A stretch of DNA of 64,000 bases from positions 1 through 64,000 of the forward strand of contig NZ_FNNP01000007.1 in NCBI RefSeq assembly GCF_900106805.1. The letters are read 5' to 3'. Position numbers and translations under genes: made by a program. Positions within the stretch are counted from its first letter, which is position 1. The number at the start of each line of letters is the position of its first letter. The notes under the pieces are model-generated. The model was given only the letters and a program-made list of their open reading frames with translations. It did not search any database and was not told the origin of the DNA. This DNA comes from Ruegeria halocynthiae. Its GTDB lineage: Bacteria > Pseudomonadota > Alphaproteobacteria > Rhodobacterales > Rhodobacteraceae. Below, piece after piece: positions 25,239-34,571 of the stretch.

Positions 25239-28200
25239 TCAGCAGCAACCACAACCTGCATGATGGTGGTCGTGTTCGCACTCGGGAACTGGAGAATAGT
25301 CGCCGACCTCTGCAAGCACATCGCGCAGTGCCCACAAGATCATGTCCACATCCTCGGCCTCGATGGTCAGCGGTGGCCGGATTTTCAGAATGTTATCCTT
25401 CGGCCCCTCGCTACCAATCAGGATGCGGTGATCGCGCATCCGATTTTTTACATAGCCGCAAATCTCGCCACTTTCCGAGCCGTCCGGATTGATCAGTTCA
25501 ACACCCAGAAACAGGCCCATACCGCGCACATCACCAACGCAGCCAAAGTCAGCCTCGATCTGTTTGAGCCCGTCCATTAGACGCGCCCCCATCGCGCGGG
25601 CGTTCTCTTGCAGGTGTTCGTCATCTACAACATCCAGCACCTCTTTCCCGATCCTGCAGGACAGGGTGGAGCCACCGAAGGTCGAGAAGAACTCGATCCC
25701 GTTATCGAAGCTTTGGGCGATCTCTTTGGTGGTCACTAGCACGCCCAACGGATGGCCATTGCCGATGGGTTTGCCCAAGACAACGATATCGGGCAACGCT
25801 CCTTGATGTTCAAAGCCAAAATAGTACTCGCCCAACCGTCCAAGGCCGGTCTGGACCTCATCGGCAATACAGACGCCTCCGGCAGTTCGGATCTTTTCGT
25901 AGACCGCAGACAGATAGCCCTTGGGCGGGATGATCTGCCCCCCTACCGAAGGGAAGGTTTCGGCAATGAAACCGGCTACACCATGACCCTTAGATTGCAA
26001 CGCGGCTATTGCGGGGTCGACAAAATTCGCGAATTTAGCGGCACGGTGCGGGTCATCACGCTGGAACGAACCGCGATAATCATCCGCGACCTCCACCAAC
26101 TCTACCCAATCGGCCTGCCCGATTCCACCGGGTTTGTTGAATTTGTAGGCTGAGATTGCCACCGCAGCGTTTGTATTGCCGTGATAGCCATGATCCGGCG
26201 TTACGATCCCCTTTGCCCCGGTATGCGCGCGCGCCAGACGCAGGGCCAGTTCATTGGCCTCAGTCCCAGAGTTCACGAAAAAACAAACCTCAAGATGATC
26301 TGGTAGCTTCGATAAGATCTTATCGGCAAAGGCGGTCTGCGCTGGATGCAGATAGCGCGTGTTCGAGTTCATTCGTTTGAGCTGATCAGCTGCAACCGTC
26401 TGAATACGAGGATGCGCGTGGCCCACATGCGGAACGTTGTTATACGCATCCAGATAGGGCCGCCCCCATTCGTCGAACAGGTGATGTTTCCAGCCGCGCA
26501 CTAACATAACCGGGTCATCATAGGTCAGGCTGAGATTGCCGCCGAAGTGATCCCGGCGCTGCTGCAGGATCGAATGCTTATCGGTGGGGTGATAAAAAAC
26601 CTTCTCATCAGGCAGGTTCAATAAAGCTGCCGGATTGGGGCACACCGCGTGCCACAGCTCAAGCTCATCCGGGTCGGCGACGCCGGGCCAGTCGGCCTGC
26701 ATGCCGTCGGTGGTCAGCGCCAGCTGGAAATGCACATGCGGTGCCCAGCCGCCATTCTGGCTGGCATCACCCAACCGCGCAAAAGCTGCGCCTTGTGCAA
26801 CTGGATCACCGGATTTCAAGCGCTCGCACAGCTCGGGATCCAGATGGCCGTATAGCGTATAGAACGCATCACCTTCGGGTGTTTCGTGATGCAGGATCAC
26901 AACCCCGCCGTAATCGAGATGAGAGTTCCGGTTTTCAACCGCCTCGACCCGACCACTCAGTGGCGCATGAAGCACGGTTCCGGCGGGCGCAAAAACATCC
27001 ACTGCCAAATGCACTGTACGCCGATCCGACGCTTTCCAAGGGCCTTTGCGGAATCCAGGCTCTGCATAGATCAGGCGGGGTTCACTGTAGTACCCAAGCC
27101 AGAGACCTTCCCCGAATTCTTCTCCGACCCGTGCTGCCTCTTTAAGTGGCATGTGGAACGGATTCTGTGGCCAGGTCGAATTTTCAACGGATAATGAGCC
27201 CATTGGCGCGTCGCTCAAATCCTGCCCAAACATGTGCGCGAAATGCCCGCAATGACTGGACAGGTAGGCGTGGACCCGTTCGGCACCGTCAACAACCGGC
27301 AGGCCACAGGCGGCGCGCAGGCGGGCGGACATGAGCGCGCCATTGATTGATGCGTCCTCCAGAAACCGCCACGCCGGGGCTTGGCTAATCGTCACATATG
27401 GATCGTCCGGGTTCTCGGCCGCCATCAGGGTCGAGTTCACCACGGACACCGCCAGCCGCATCTTCAGCAAAGGCCAGATCAGATCAATCTCATCGGGTCG
27501 CAAACGGTTGGCGGCATGATAGCCGCGCACCAATGCTGCCAATGCGCGTTCGGGTTTTGGGTGGTCTAGAACGACATAAGCCCCGGCAATGGCCAAGTCG
27601 CAAACACGCGGTGCCGCGCACATGTCGCCAAGGTCGATCAAGCCCGAGACGCTCCGACGTTCACTCAGCTCGCCTTCTACCAGGATATTGTAATCATTGG
27701 CATCGTTGTGAATCGCCTGTTTCGGCAACCCATTTAGTTGATCACCAATGGCATCAAAATCCGAGGCTATCTGCTGCAGCCTCGCACGCCTCGCCGGATC
27801 AGAAATCGCCTCCAACCGATCGACGATCCAACCAGCCTGGGTCAGGTCCCATTTGAAATCGGCACGATGCAGGCCATCATGCTTGAACCCCTCCAGCGCC
27901 CGGTCCGTTGCACCTAGAACGCGCCCCAGCTTGAGTATCAGGTCCTCGCTTTTGGGGGCGCTGCGGGCAAAGCATTGGCCTGGCATTCGTTCAAGCAGCC
28001 AGACCAGCCGCGGCTGCCCTTGCGCATCGGCTATTTCTGGCAACGGTGCTCCGTTCAGATCAGAAACAACGGCAGGAAACGGCAGGCCCGGCGCCTCGGC
28101 ATCAAGGTGCTCCAGCGTCTTGATCTGCAAATCCACCAGATCAGCATCGCACCCGGCCCGCATCACTTTGAGCACATAGTCCTGCCCATTCGTGGCCTCG

Positions 28201-28304
28201 ACCAAAAAGTTGAGGTCATATTCCCCATCCAACCGCGTCAGGCGGGCTTCCAATCCCCAGTTCTGACGCAGCATTCCAGCCCAGTATGCATTCAGATCGC
28301 CCAT
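25239..28304 (-). CDS. kinase / M23-like / class III aminotransferase three-domain fusion
   Basis: A 1021-aa fusion. Residues about 1-330 form an APH-type small-molecule kinase (HND-x4-N motif at His199-Asn206 and LIDLGDM). About 390-560 is a lysostaphin-like M23 domain that keeps HLAVD and HVHF metal ligands. About 580-1005 is a class III PLP enzyme (NSGTEANELALRLARAH, IADEVQTGLGR, PLP Lys in VLGKPIGNGHPLG). The C-terminus ends in a Cys/His-rich tail, CEHDHHHAGCGCC. In animals the related separate proteins are hydroxylysine kinase and phospho-lyases for phosphohydroxylysine or phosphoethanolamine, so this protein probably phosphorylates an amino alcohol and then eliminates phosphate. The role of the M23 domain is unknown; there is no signal peptide, so it is cytoplasmic. 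Confidence 0.92.
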   Translation of the reverse strand: MGDLNAYWAGMLRQNWGLEARLTRLDGEYDLNFLVEATNGQDYVLKVMRAGCDADLVDLQIKTLEHLDAEAPGLPFPAVVSDLNGAPLPEIADAQGQPRLVWLLERMPGQCFARSAPKSEDLILKLGRVLGATDRALEGFKHDGLHRADFKWDLTQAGWIVDRLEAISDPARRARLQQIASDFDAIGDQLNGLPKQAIHNDANDYNILVEGELSERRSVSGLIDLGDMCAAPRVCDLAIAGAYVVLDHPKPERALAALVRGYHAANRLRPDEIDLIWPLLKMRLAVSVVNSTLMAAENPDDPYVTISQAPAWRFLEDASINGALMSARLRAACGLPVVDGAERVHAYLSSHCGHFAHMFGQDLSDAPMGSLSVENSTWPQNPFHMPLKEAARVGEEFGEGLWLGYYSEPRLIYAEPGFRKGPWKASDRRTVHLAVDVFAPAGTVLHAPLSGRVEAVENRNSHLDYGGVVILHHETPEGDAFYTLYGHLDPELCERLKSGDPVAQGAAFARLGDASQNGGWAPHVHFQLALTTDGMQADWPGVADPDELELWHAVCPNPAALLNLPDEKVFYHPTDKHSILQQRRDHFGGNLSLTYDDPVMLVRGWKHHLFDEWGRPYLDAYNNVPHVGHAHPRIQTVAADQLKRMNSNTRYLHPAQTAFADKILSKLPDHLEVCFFVNSGTEANELALRLARAHTGAKGIVTPDHGYHGNTNAAVAISAYKFNKPGGIGQADWVELVEVADDYRGSFQRDDPHRAAKFANFVDPAIAALQSKGHGVAGFIAETFPSVGGQIIPPKGYLSAVYEKIRTAGGVCIADEVQTGLGRLGEYYFGFEHQGALPDIVVLGKPIGNGHPLGVLVTTKEIAQSFDNGIEFFSTFGGSTLSCRIGKEVLDVVDDEHLQENARAMGARLMDGLKQIEADFGCVGDVRGMGLFLGVELINPDGSESGEICGYVKNRMRDHRILIGSEGPKDNILKIRPPLTIEAEDVDMILWALRDVLAEVGDYSPVPECEHDHHHAGCGCC

Positions 28305-28366
28305 GCGTTACCCCTTGCCATTCCCAATTTGATCCACTTCATCTGGCCGAAAATACCTTCGGGGGA

Positions 28367-28401
28367 ATCGCGCCTTGGCGCGATGGGGGCAGACAGCCCC
28401 C
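28367..28401. repeat. double hairpin intergenic element
   Basis: Two adjoining perfect palindromes, ATCGCGCC-TT-GGCGCGAT (28367-28384) and GGGGGC-AGACA-GCCCCC (28385-28401), lie between two minus-strand genes and are preceded by the AAAATACCTTCGGGGG motif. Elements of this look recur between genes in Roseobacter genomes (recollection). It may end or process the upstream transcript. Confidence 0.6.
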
Positions 28402-28408
28402 TTTGTCC

Positions 28409-29281
28409 TTAACCCAACGTGCGCAACCGTTTGAACAGCGAGGAGGTATCCCACCGGCTACCACCAAGCTTCTGCACGTCCTTGTAGAACTGATCGACCA
28501 GCGCGGTCACCGGCAGCGAAGCTCCGGTCTCATTCGCGGTATCCAGACAAATACCCAGATCCTTGCGCATCCAGTCCACGGCGAAACCATGTTCAAAATG
28601 ATCGTCCAACATAGTCTCGTACCGGTTCGCCATCTGCCAACTACCTGCGGCACCCTGGCTGATCACCTCGACCACGGCGCGCCCATCCAGACCAGCCTTT
28701 TCAGCAAAGTGCAGCGCTTCGCTGAGACCTTGCACCAGCCCGGCAATGGCGATCTGATTACACATCTTGGTCATCTGGCCGGCGCCGTTGTCACCAATGC
28801 GGCGGCAGATCTTGGAATAGACCTGCATCACTGGTTCAGCTGTGTCATAGGCCACTTGATCGCCGCCACACATGATCGACAATACACCATTTTCAGCCCC
28901 CGCCTGACCGCCCGAAATCGGGGCATCCACAAAAGCGATCCCCTGCGCTTTGCCGACCTCGTATAACTCGCGGGTCACCTTGGCAGAGACGGTGGTGTGA
29001 TCGACAAAGATCGCTCCCTCGGTCATTCCGTGGAACGCTCCATCCTTGCCGGTGCAAACCATACGCAGATCGTCGTCGTTGCCGACACAGGCCAATACGA
29101 AATCTGCCCCTTCTGCGGCCTCGCGCGGGGTCAGCGCCATGGCTCCACCATGTTGCGTAACCCAGTCTTCGGCCTTGGATGCAGTGCGATTGTATACAGT
29201 GACGTCGTGGCCCGCAGCTTGAAGGTGCCCAGCCATTGGGTAACCCATGACACCAAGGCCAAGGAAAGCAACTTTTGCCAT
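28409..29281 (-). CDS. beta-hydroxyacid dehydrogenase (3-hydroxyisobutyrate dehydrogenase family)
   Basis: A 290-aa NAD(P)-dependent dehydrogenase with an N-terminal GLGVMGYPMAGHL Rossmann motif, the DAPISGGQAGAENG substrate signature, and the catalytic Lys in TKMCNQIAIAGL. Relatives oxidise 3-hydroxyisobutyrate or reduce tartronate or succinic semialdehyde. The ATG at 29281 follows GAGAGGA; the frame is open 14 codons further without a better site. It is upstream of the kinase/aminotransferase fusion on the same strand, about 100 nt away, and may process its product. Confidence 0.88.
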   Translation of the reverse strand: MAKVAFLGLGVMGYPMAGHLQAAGHDVTVYNRTASKAEDWVTQHGGAMALTPREAAEGADFVLACVGNDDDLRMVCTGKDGAFHGMTEGAIFVDHTTVSAKVTRELYEVGKAQGIAFVDAPISGGQAGAENGVLSIMCGGDQVAYDTAEPVMQVYSKICRRIGDNGAGQMTKMCNQIAIAGLVQGLSEALHFAEKAGLDGRAVVEVISQGAAGSWQMANRYETMLDDHFEHGFAVDWMRKDLGICLDTANETGASLPVTALVDQFYKDVQKLGGSRWDTSSLFKRLRTLG

Positions 29282-29370
29282 GTGAAAATCCTCTCTGTAA
29301 ACTGACCCCGGCCTGATCGGCACGACAGGGCGTGAAGTCTAGCAGAGACAAAGCAAAGCTTGGGCCAAAG

Positions 29371-29393
29371 GGCAACCCTGCGTTAGGGTTTGC
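29371..29393 (-). terminator. hairpin at the end of the copA-cueR operon
   Basis: AACCCT-GCGTT-AGGGTT, extended on each side to GGCA/TGCC with one bulge, overlaps the cueR stop codon. It has no long T run. It is the best candidate for the operon end. Confidence 0.45.
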
Positions 29394-29772
29394 CGCCCAG
29401 GTCTTTCAGGATCGGGCAATCCGGGCGGTCATCTCCGGCACAGGCGTCGACAAGATGGCTGAGTGTTTCACGCATACCCTTGAGATCGTCGATCTTGGCG
29501 TCAATCTGCGCCAGATGGTCCCGCGCGACACGTTTAACGTCAGAGCTGGCCCGGGTCTCGTCCTCGTAAAGGGCCAGCAGTGTGCGGCAATCTTCGATCG
29601 TGAACCCCAGCGCGCGGGCGCGACCCAGGAATTTCAGCTTGTGAATATCTTGATCTCGAAACCGGCGATACCCGTTGTCGTCTCGCAGCGGTTTTATCAG
29701 GTCAATATCTTCGTAATAACGGATGGTTTTGACGGGCAGGCCCGTATGGGCTGAGACCTCTCCGATGTTCAT
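29383..29772 (-). CDS. cueR: copper-responsive MerR-type regulator CueR
   Basis: A 129-aa activator with the MerR winged helix ([20 protein letters not shown]) and dimerisation helix. The metal loop has Cys111-x7-Cys119 ([12 protein letters not shown]), the two-cysteine Cu(I)/Ag(I) site typical of CueR. It should untwist the 19-bp-spacer promoter seen upstream of copA. Its ATG overlaps the copA stop by 4 nt, so it is made from the same mRNA and gives feedback. Confidence 0.94.
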   Translation of the reverse strand: MNIGEVSAHTGLPVKTIRYYEDIDLIKPLRDDNGYRRFRDQDIHKLKFLGRARALGFTIEDCRTLLALYEDETRASSDVKRVARDHLAQIDAKIDDLKGMRETLSHLVDACAGDDRPDCPILKDLGGKP

Positions 29773-32243
29773 GCCGCCACCTCCTGACGAAATGCTTTGT
29801 CGCCGATATCCGGCATGCTGGTCTGGATACGCCGTAGCCTCAGGGCGTTTGAGACGACAAAGACGCTGGACAACGCCATGGCCCCGGCGGCCAATGCCGG
29901 TGACAGTAGATGGCCACCCAATGGGTACAGCGCTCCGGCCGCAACCGGGATCAGCAATGTGTTGTATCCGAAGGCCCAGCCGAGATTCTGGCGGATGTTG
30001 CGCATTGTGCGCTGGCTGATTTCGACCGCATTCGCGACCCCGCGCAAATCGCCGGACATCAGCACGACATCTGCAGTTTCAATTGCCACATCTGTGCCGG
30101 TTCCGATAGCCACGCCAATATCCGCCGCCGCCAGAGCAGGTGCATCGTTGATGCCATCACCGACAAAAGCGAGAGTGCCGAATTTGTGTTGCAGCGCTTT
30201 GATTGCTTCAACTTTACCCTCTGGCAGCACTTCGGCGGTAACGTGATCGATGCCCAGCTTTTCAGCCAGTGCCTGCGCAGTTTGTGCGTTATCGCCAGTG
30301 ACCATGGCCAGAGTCACGCCCATCGCGTGTAATCGTGCCAGCGTCTCTGCCGTGCCCGGTTTGATCGGGTCTGACACCGTGAGGGCTGCGGCGGATTGCC
30401 CGTCGATCGCGACATAGATCGGCGTTGCACCCTTGGCGGCTCGTTCCTGGACTTTAGGCTGCAAGTCACTGATGTCGATGTTGTGCTGCTCCATAAGCCG
30501 GTCAGCACCGATCAGAACCGAACGCCCTTCGACCTGTGCGCGCAGTCCGAGACCGGTCAAAGATTCGAACTCCTCCGGGTTGGGCAACTCGGCGGGTCCT
30601 GCGCGCACGATTGCAGAGGCAATCGGATGCTCGGAACGCGCCTCGGCAGCGGCAGACAGGCGCAGGACATCGGCCCGGTCAAATCCATTTGCTGTCATTA
30701 CATCTTCCAGCTCTGGACGGCCCAAAGTCAGAGTGCCCGTCTTGTCTAACGCGATCACTCTGGCCTGTTGCAAGAGTTGCAGCGCATCGCCCTTGCGGAA
30801 CAACACGCCCAGTTCAGCCGCACGCCCGGTGCCCACCATGATTGAGGTTGGCGTAGCCAGACCCATCGCACAGGGGCAGGCTATAATTAAGACCGAAACC
30901 CCGGCCACCAACGCCAGCGGCAAGGCAGGGGCTGGCCCATAGATCAACCACGTAGCAACCGTCATCAAGGCCATGCCCATGACGGCAGGCACAAAGTAGT
31001 AGGTGATCCGATCCACCAACCCCTGAATGGGCAGCTTTGCACCCTGCGCCTGTTCGACCATACCGATGACCTGCGCCAGCACCGAGTCAGCGCCCACATG
31101 CGTCGCGCGAATGCGCAGCGCACCAGTTCCGTTCACGGTTCCGCCAACAACCGGATCGCCCTTGGCTTTTCCGACCGGCACGGGTTCACCGGTGATCATG
31201 CTCTCGTCGATATACGTGGTGCCGTCCAGCACGTCTCCGTCAACAGGTATGCGCTCACCTGGGCGGATTTGCACGATATCCCCTGCGACGATTTCAGCGA
31301 GGGGCCGATCAAGCGTAGCCCCGTCCCTCTCAACCCGGGCAGTTTTGGGCTGTAGCCCGACCAGTTTGCGGATCGCGGCCCCGGTTCGCCCCTTGGCGCG
31401 GGCCTCCATCAGACGGCCCAGCAGGATCAGCACAACAATGACAGCTGCGGCCTCGAAATAGACATTGGCGGTGCCCTGCGGCAGCAACTGCGGCGCAAAA
31501 GTCGCCAAAACCGAGTATAGATATGCAGCGCCTGTCCCCAGCGCGACAAGCGCGTTCATGTCGGGCGCTCCGCGAAGCAGCGAGGGGATGCCTTTGGCAT
31601 AAAACACCCGTCCCGGGCCGATCAGCAGCGCCGAGGTCAGGGCAAACTGGATCAGATAACTTGTCTGCAGGCCAATGGCCGCGTGCACCCAATGGTGGAA
31701 TGCAGGGATCAGGTGGCCTCCCATTTCCAGCACAAAAACCGGCAAGGCCAGCGCTGCAGCAACCAAAGTCGTCCGGCGCAGGCTGGCGAGCTCATCGGCT
31801 CTATCATCAGGATCCGGAACACCACAATCGACTGGATGTGCGGGATATCCCGTCTCGGTCAGGGTTCTGGCCAGCGTCGCTGGATCGGTTGCACCTTCGA
31901 CATAGGTCATCATGGCACTGTTGGAGGCAAGATTGACAGTAGCTTCGGTCACACCCGGGATCGCCTTCAGCGTACGCTCGATCCGGGACACGCATGAGGC
32001 GCAACTCATGCCGTCTATGCTCAGACGAGTCTGCCGTGTCGCTGCTGGATACCCCGTTGCTTTGAGGGCGCTCAGAACCTCAGAAAACGATCCATCGTAG
32101 GTGACATCCGCCGATGCGGTTGCAAAATTGACCTCAGCAGCGCGTACGCCTGATGCAGCAAGCAGCGCACCCTCGACCCGGCCAACACATGAGGCGCACC
32201 CCATCCCTGTAATCTTGATTTGTGTCTGCAGTGAACCAGTCAT
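29769..32243 (-). CDS. copA: Cu(I)-exporting P1B-type ATPase CopA
   Basis: An 824-aa inner-membrane pump that expels Cu(I). It has two N-terminal heavy-metal domains with GMGCASC (Cys16/Cys19) and GMSCASC (Cys81/Cys84), the CPC transport motif in [13 protein letters not shown], the phosphorylated Asp in ALDKTGT, the HP motif in SEHPIA and the hinge [10 protein letters not shown]. The frame is open 12 codons further, but that ATG falls inside the -10 box of the CueR promoter, so it cannot be on the transcript; the ATG at 32243 is chosen. Confidence 0.96.
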   Translation of the reverse strand: MTGSLQTQIKITGMGCASCVGRVEGALLAASGVRAAEVNFATASADVTYDGSFSEVLSALKATGYPAATRQTRLSIDGMSCASCVSRIERTLKAIPGVTEATVNLASNSAMMTYVEGATDPATLARTLTETGYPAHPVDCGVPDPDDRADELASLRRTTLVAAALALPVFVLEMGGHLIPAFHHWVHAAIGLQTSYLIQFALTSALLIGPGRVFYAKGIPSLLRGAPDMNALVALGTGAAYLYSVLATFAPQLLPQGTANVYFEAAAVIVVLILLGRLMEARAKGRTGAAIRKLVGLQPKTARVERDGATLDRPLAEIVAGDIVQIRPGERIPVDGDVLDGTTYIDESMITGEPVPVGKAKGDPVVGGTVNGTGALRIRATHVGADSVLAQVIGMVEQAQGAKLPIQGLVDRITYYFVPAVMGMALMTVATWLIYGPAPALPLALVAGVSVLIIACPCAMGLATPTSIMVGTGRAAELGVLFRKGDALQLLQQARVIALDKTGTLTLGRPELEDVMTANGFDRADVLRLSAAAEARSEHPIASAIVRAGPAELPNPEEFESLTGLGLRAQVEGRSVLIGADRLMEQHNIDISDLQPKVQERAAKGATPIYVAIDGQSAAALTVSDPIKPGTAETLARLHAMGVTLAMVTGDNAQTAQALAEKLGIDHVTAEVLPEGKVEAIKALQHKFGTLAFVGDGINDAPALAAADIGVAIGTGTDVAIETADVVLMSGDLRGVANAVEISQRTMRNIRQNLGWAFGYNTLLIPVAAGALYPLGGHLLSPALAAGAMALSSVFVVSNALRLRRIQTSMPDIGDKAFRQEVAA

Positions 32244-32274
32244 GCGAGTCGTCCCGACAATGAACTTCGCCCAT

Positions 32275-32305
32275 GACATAAGGGTTCCAGTGACGGGAAG
32301 GTCAA
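32275..32305 (-). promoter_or_regulatory. CueR-activated copA promoter
   Basis: On the minus strand: -35 TTGACC (32300-32305), a 19-nt spacer containing the dyad TTCC-N7-GGAA, and -10 TATGTC (32275-32280). The overlong 19-bp spacer and central dyad are the signature of MerR-family promoters and closely resemble the E. coli copA promoter. Confidence 0.88.
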
Positions 32306-32347
32306 GGCACAGTTCTTATCTGCGCCCGACCGCCGCACCTGGCCTTT

Positions 32348-32980
32348 CTATGCGCCCGCTGCGCGAAGCTCATCCAGTTCCCGCTGCAGTCGCTGGTTTT
32401 CCGTCTGCAAAACAGCAAGTTGCTGACCCAGAGTGTTTAGATGGGGCCGAAGTTCGGCTTCTGTGAACCGCGGCGTAATGTGGCGGGGGCAGTTCCAGTC
32501 GAGCGCTTCGACCTTTATGATTGCGGCGCGTTCGGCCCCGGCCTCAGCGCCTTCGGTAATAACATCGGCGGCTGCCTCGACGCCTTCTGTGAAGGTCATT
32601 CGCCCCAGAATCTTGAGGCGACGCTGGTTCGCATAATCCATCAGGATCAATGCCACGCGATCATTCCCATCCAGATTCCCGCGCGAGATATACTGCTTGT
32701 TTCCGGATAGGTCCGCATAACCGATGGTTTGCGGGTCCAGCACTTTCAGAAATCCGGCTGGTCCGCCGCGAAACTGAACATAGGGCCAGCCGGTCTCGGA
32801 CACCGAGGCCTGATAGAATCCGTCACGGCCCTGAATGAACGCCTCTTCCGCAGGGCCGATTTGATGACCTTGTTGCGGACCGGATTCAATGAACTTCGCA
32901 TAGGTCGCGGCAGAGCCCATCCTTTCCTGATGGGCGCGCACAGCGGGCGTGAAGGTCAATGCAGAAAAGGCGCGGGGCAT
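32348..32980 (-). CDS. pyridoxamine 5'-phosphate oxidase-like flavin-binding protein
   Basis: A 210-aa split-barrel protein of the PNPOx-like family, with the core FIQGRDGFYQASVSETGWPYVQFRGGP, YADLSGNKQYISRGNL and RRLKILGR. These proteins bind FMN or F420-like cofactors and include general stress and detoxification reductases. A C-terminal helix (about residues 180-207, LNTLGQQLAVLQTENQRLQREL) looks like a coiled coil, an addition that may dimerise it. It lies alone between copA and a divergent acyl-CoA dehydrogenase. The substrate is unknown. Confidence 0.82.
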   Translation of the reverse strand: MPRAFSALTFTPAVRAHQERMGSAATYAKFIESGPQQGHQIGPAEEAFIQGRDGFYQASVSETGWPYVQFRGGPAGFLKVLDPQTIGYADLSGNKQYISRGNLDGNDRVALILMDYANQRRLKILGRMTFTEGVEAAADVITEGAEAGAERAAIIKVEALDWNCPRHITPRFTEAELRPHLNTLGQQLAVLQTENQRLQRELDELRAAGA

Positions 32981-33201
32981 TGTGCTGTCTCCTGAGGCGG
33001 TCTGGGTTTCACTGATATATGAGCGTCGGTTCTCGGGATTGTCAGCAGCGGGAACGGAGATGTGAACACATCCCTACATGATGCGGCGGGTGCGCAAAAA
33101 GACGTTGCGTTGCGCTTGCCCCGGACGCCACGTCACACCGATTGGAAGAAATCGCACGCAGGGGTAACCTTGGGCAAACACCTGATCTGGAGAGCTTTTT
33201 G

Positions 33202-34359
33202 ATGTCGCTTTTTACCAGCACTGCCGCCTGGGTTACTGACGAACACCGGATGTTTGCCGAAATGGCGGGCCGCTTCATGGATGATGCGCTGGTGCCCAAT
33301 ACCGAGAAATGGGCCGAAAACGGGATGGTTGACCGCGCGTTCTGGTTGCAGGCGGGACAAACCGGGCTGATGGCCGGTTCGATTGCCGAGGACTATGGCG
33401 GCGTCGGGGGCGGCATGGGGTTCGATGCCGTCACCTTATATGAACAGACCGCGCGCGGTGATGCGGGTTGGGGTTTTGGAATCCAGTCCATCGTGACTCA
33501 CTATATTACCGCATATGGCAGTGAGGATCAGAAGCAGAAGTGGCTACCGAAGCTGGCCTCGGGTGAAATGGTCGGCGCGCTGGCCATGACCGAGCCGGGC
33601 ACCGGGTCGGACGTGCAGGCGGTGAAGACCACAGCCGAGAAGGACGGCAACTCGTACCGGCTCAACGGGTCCAAGATTTTCATCACCAACGGGCAATCCG
33701 CCGATCTGGTCATTGTCGCGGCCAAAACCGACAAGTCTCTGGGTGCGAAGGGCGTTTCTCTGATCGGGGTGGAAACCGAAGGGGCTGAGGGGTTCCGACG
33801 CGGGCGCAACCTCAAAAAGCTGGGAATGAAGGGCAACGATACGGCCGAGCTGTTCTTTGAGGACGTTAAGGTGCCGATGACCAATCTTCTGAGCCCGGAA
33901 GAGGGGCGGGGATTCTATCAGTTGATGAAACAACTGCCGTGGGAGCGTCTGACCATCGGGATCATGGCGCTGGGCGCGATCGATTTTGCCATCGCCGAAA
34001 CCGTGAAATATGTGCAGGAACGCAAAGCTTTCGGTCAGCGCGTCATGGATTTTCAGAACACCCGGTTCAAGCTGGCCGAGTGCAAGACCAAGGCTGAGGT
34101 GCTGCGCAGCTTCGTCAATGACTGCATCGGCAAACTCGAAGCCGGTGAACTGGACGCAGCGACCGCTTCGATGGTGAAATACTGGGGCTCGGAGGCGCAG
34201 AACGAGGTCATGCACGAGTGTTTGCAACTCTTTGGCGGTTACGGATTCATGATGGAGTATCCGATCGCACGCCTTTATGCGGATGCGCGGGTTCAGATGA
34301 TCTATGGCGGAACCAACGAGGTCATGAAAGAACTCATCGCGCGTTCATTGGATGTCTGA
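33202..34359 (+). CDS. acyl-CoA dehydrogenase
   Basis: A 385-aa FAD-dependent dehydrogenase introducing an alpha-beta double bond into an acyl-CoA and passing electrons to ETF. Family signatures are AMTEPGTGSDVQAVKTTA, ITNGQSADLVIV, RKAFGQRVMDFQ and the C-terminal YGGTNEVMKELIAR. The exact acyl chain is not predictable. The ATG at 33202 has GGAGAG 7 nt upstream; the longer frame to 33142 lacks a ribosome site. A palindrome GATGTG-AA-CACATC lies 130 nt upstream. Confidence 0.92.
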   Translation: MSLFTSTAAWVTDEHRMFAEMAGRFMDDALVPNTEKWAENGMVDRAFWLQAGQTGLMAGSIAEDYGGVGGGMGFDAVTLYEQTARGDAGWGFGIQSIVTHYITAYGSEDQKQKWLPKLASGEMVGALAMTEPGTGSDVQAVKTTAEKDGNSYRLNGSKIFITNGQSADLVIVAAKTDKSLGAKGVSLIGVETEGAEGFRRGRNLKKLGMKGNDTAELFFEDVKVPMTNLLSPEEGRGFYQLMKQLPWERLTIGIMALGAIDFAIAETVKYVQERKAFGQRVMDFQNTRFKLAECKTKAEVLRSFVNDCIGKLEAGELDAATASMVKYWGSEAQNEVMHECLQLFGGYGFMMEYPIARLYADARVQMIYGGTNEVMKELIARSLDV

Positions 34360-34413
34360 CCCAATGACCTCCCGCGCGTCGTCGACATTCCTTGCGGAAC
34401 GTCTCCTCCCGTT

Positions 34414-34485
34414 GGGCCAGGCAGGCGCGGGCGCAGCCCGCGCCTGCCTGGCCCCCGCCGTCCGCAGGACGCAAGGCCTTAGGCC
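34414..34485. repeat. cluster of three short-loop palindromes
   Basis: A perfect 19-bp stem with a GCA loop (34414-34454) is followed by CGTCC-GCA-GGACG (34460-34472) and GGCC-TTA-GGCC (34475-34485). It fills the gap after the acyl-CoA dehydrogenase gene. It resembles a repetitive extragenic palindromic element and may protect or end the mRNA; there is no T run. Confidence 0.75.
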
Positions 34486-34571
34486 GCGCAGGTTATGTTA
34501 GGCATTGACGTTGATGATATTTGTCCCCGCTGCCATTATACTTAAGGATCGTTTCACAAGGGGGCTTCACC

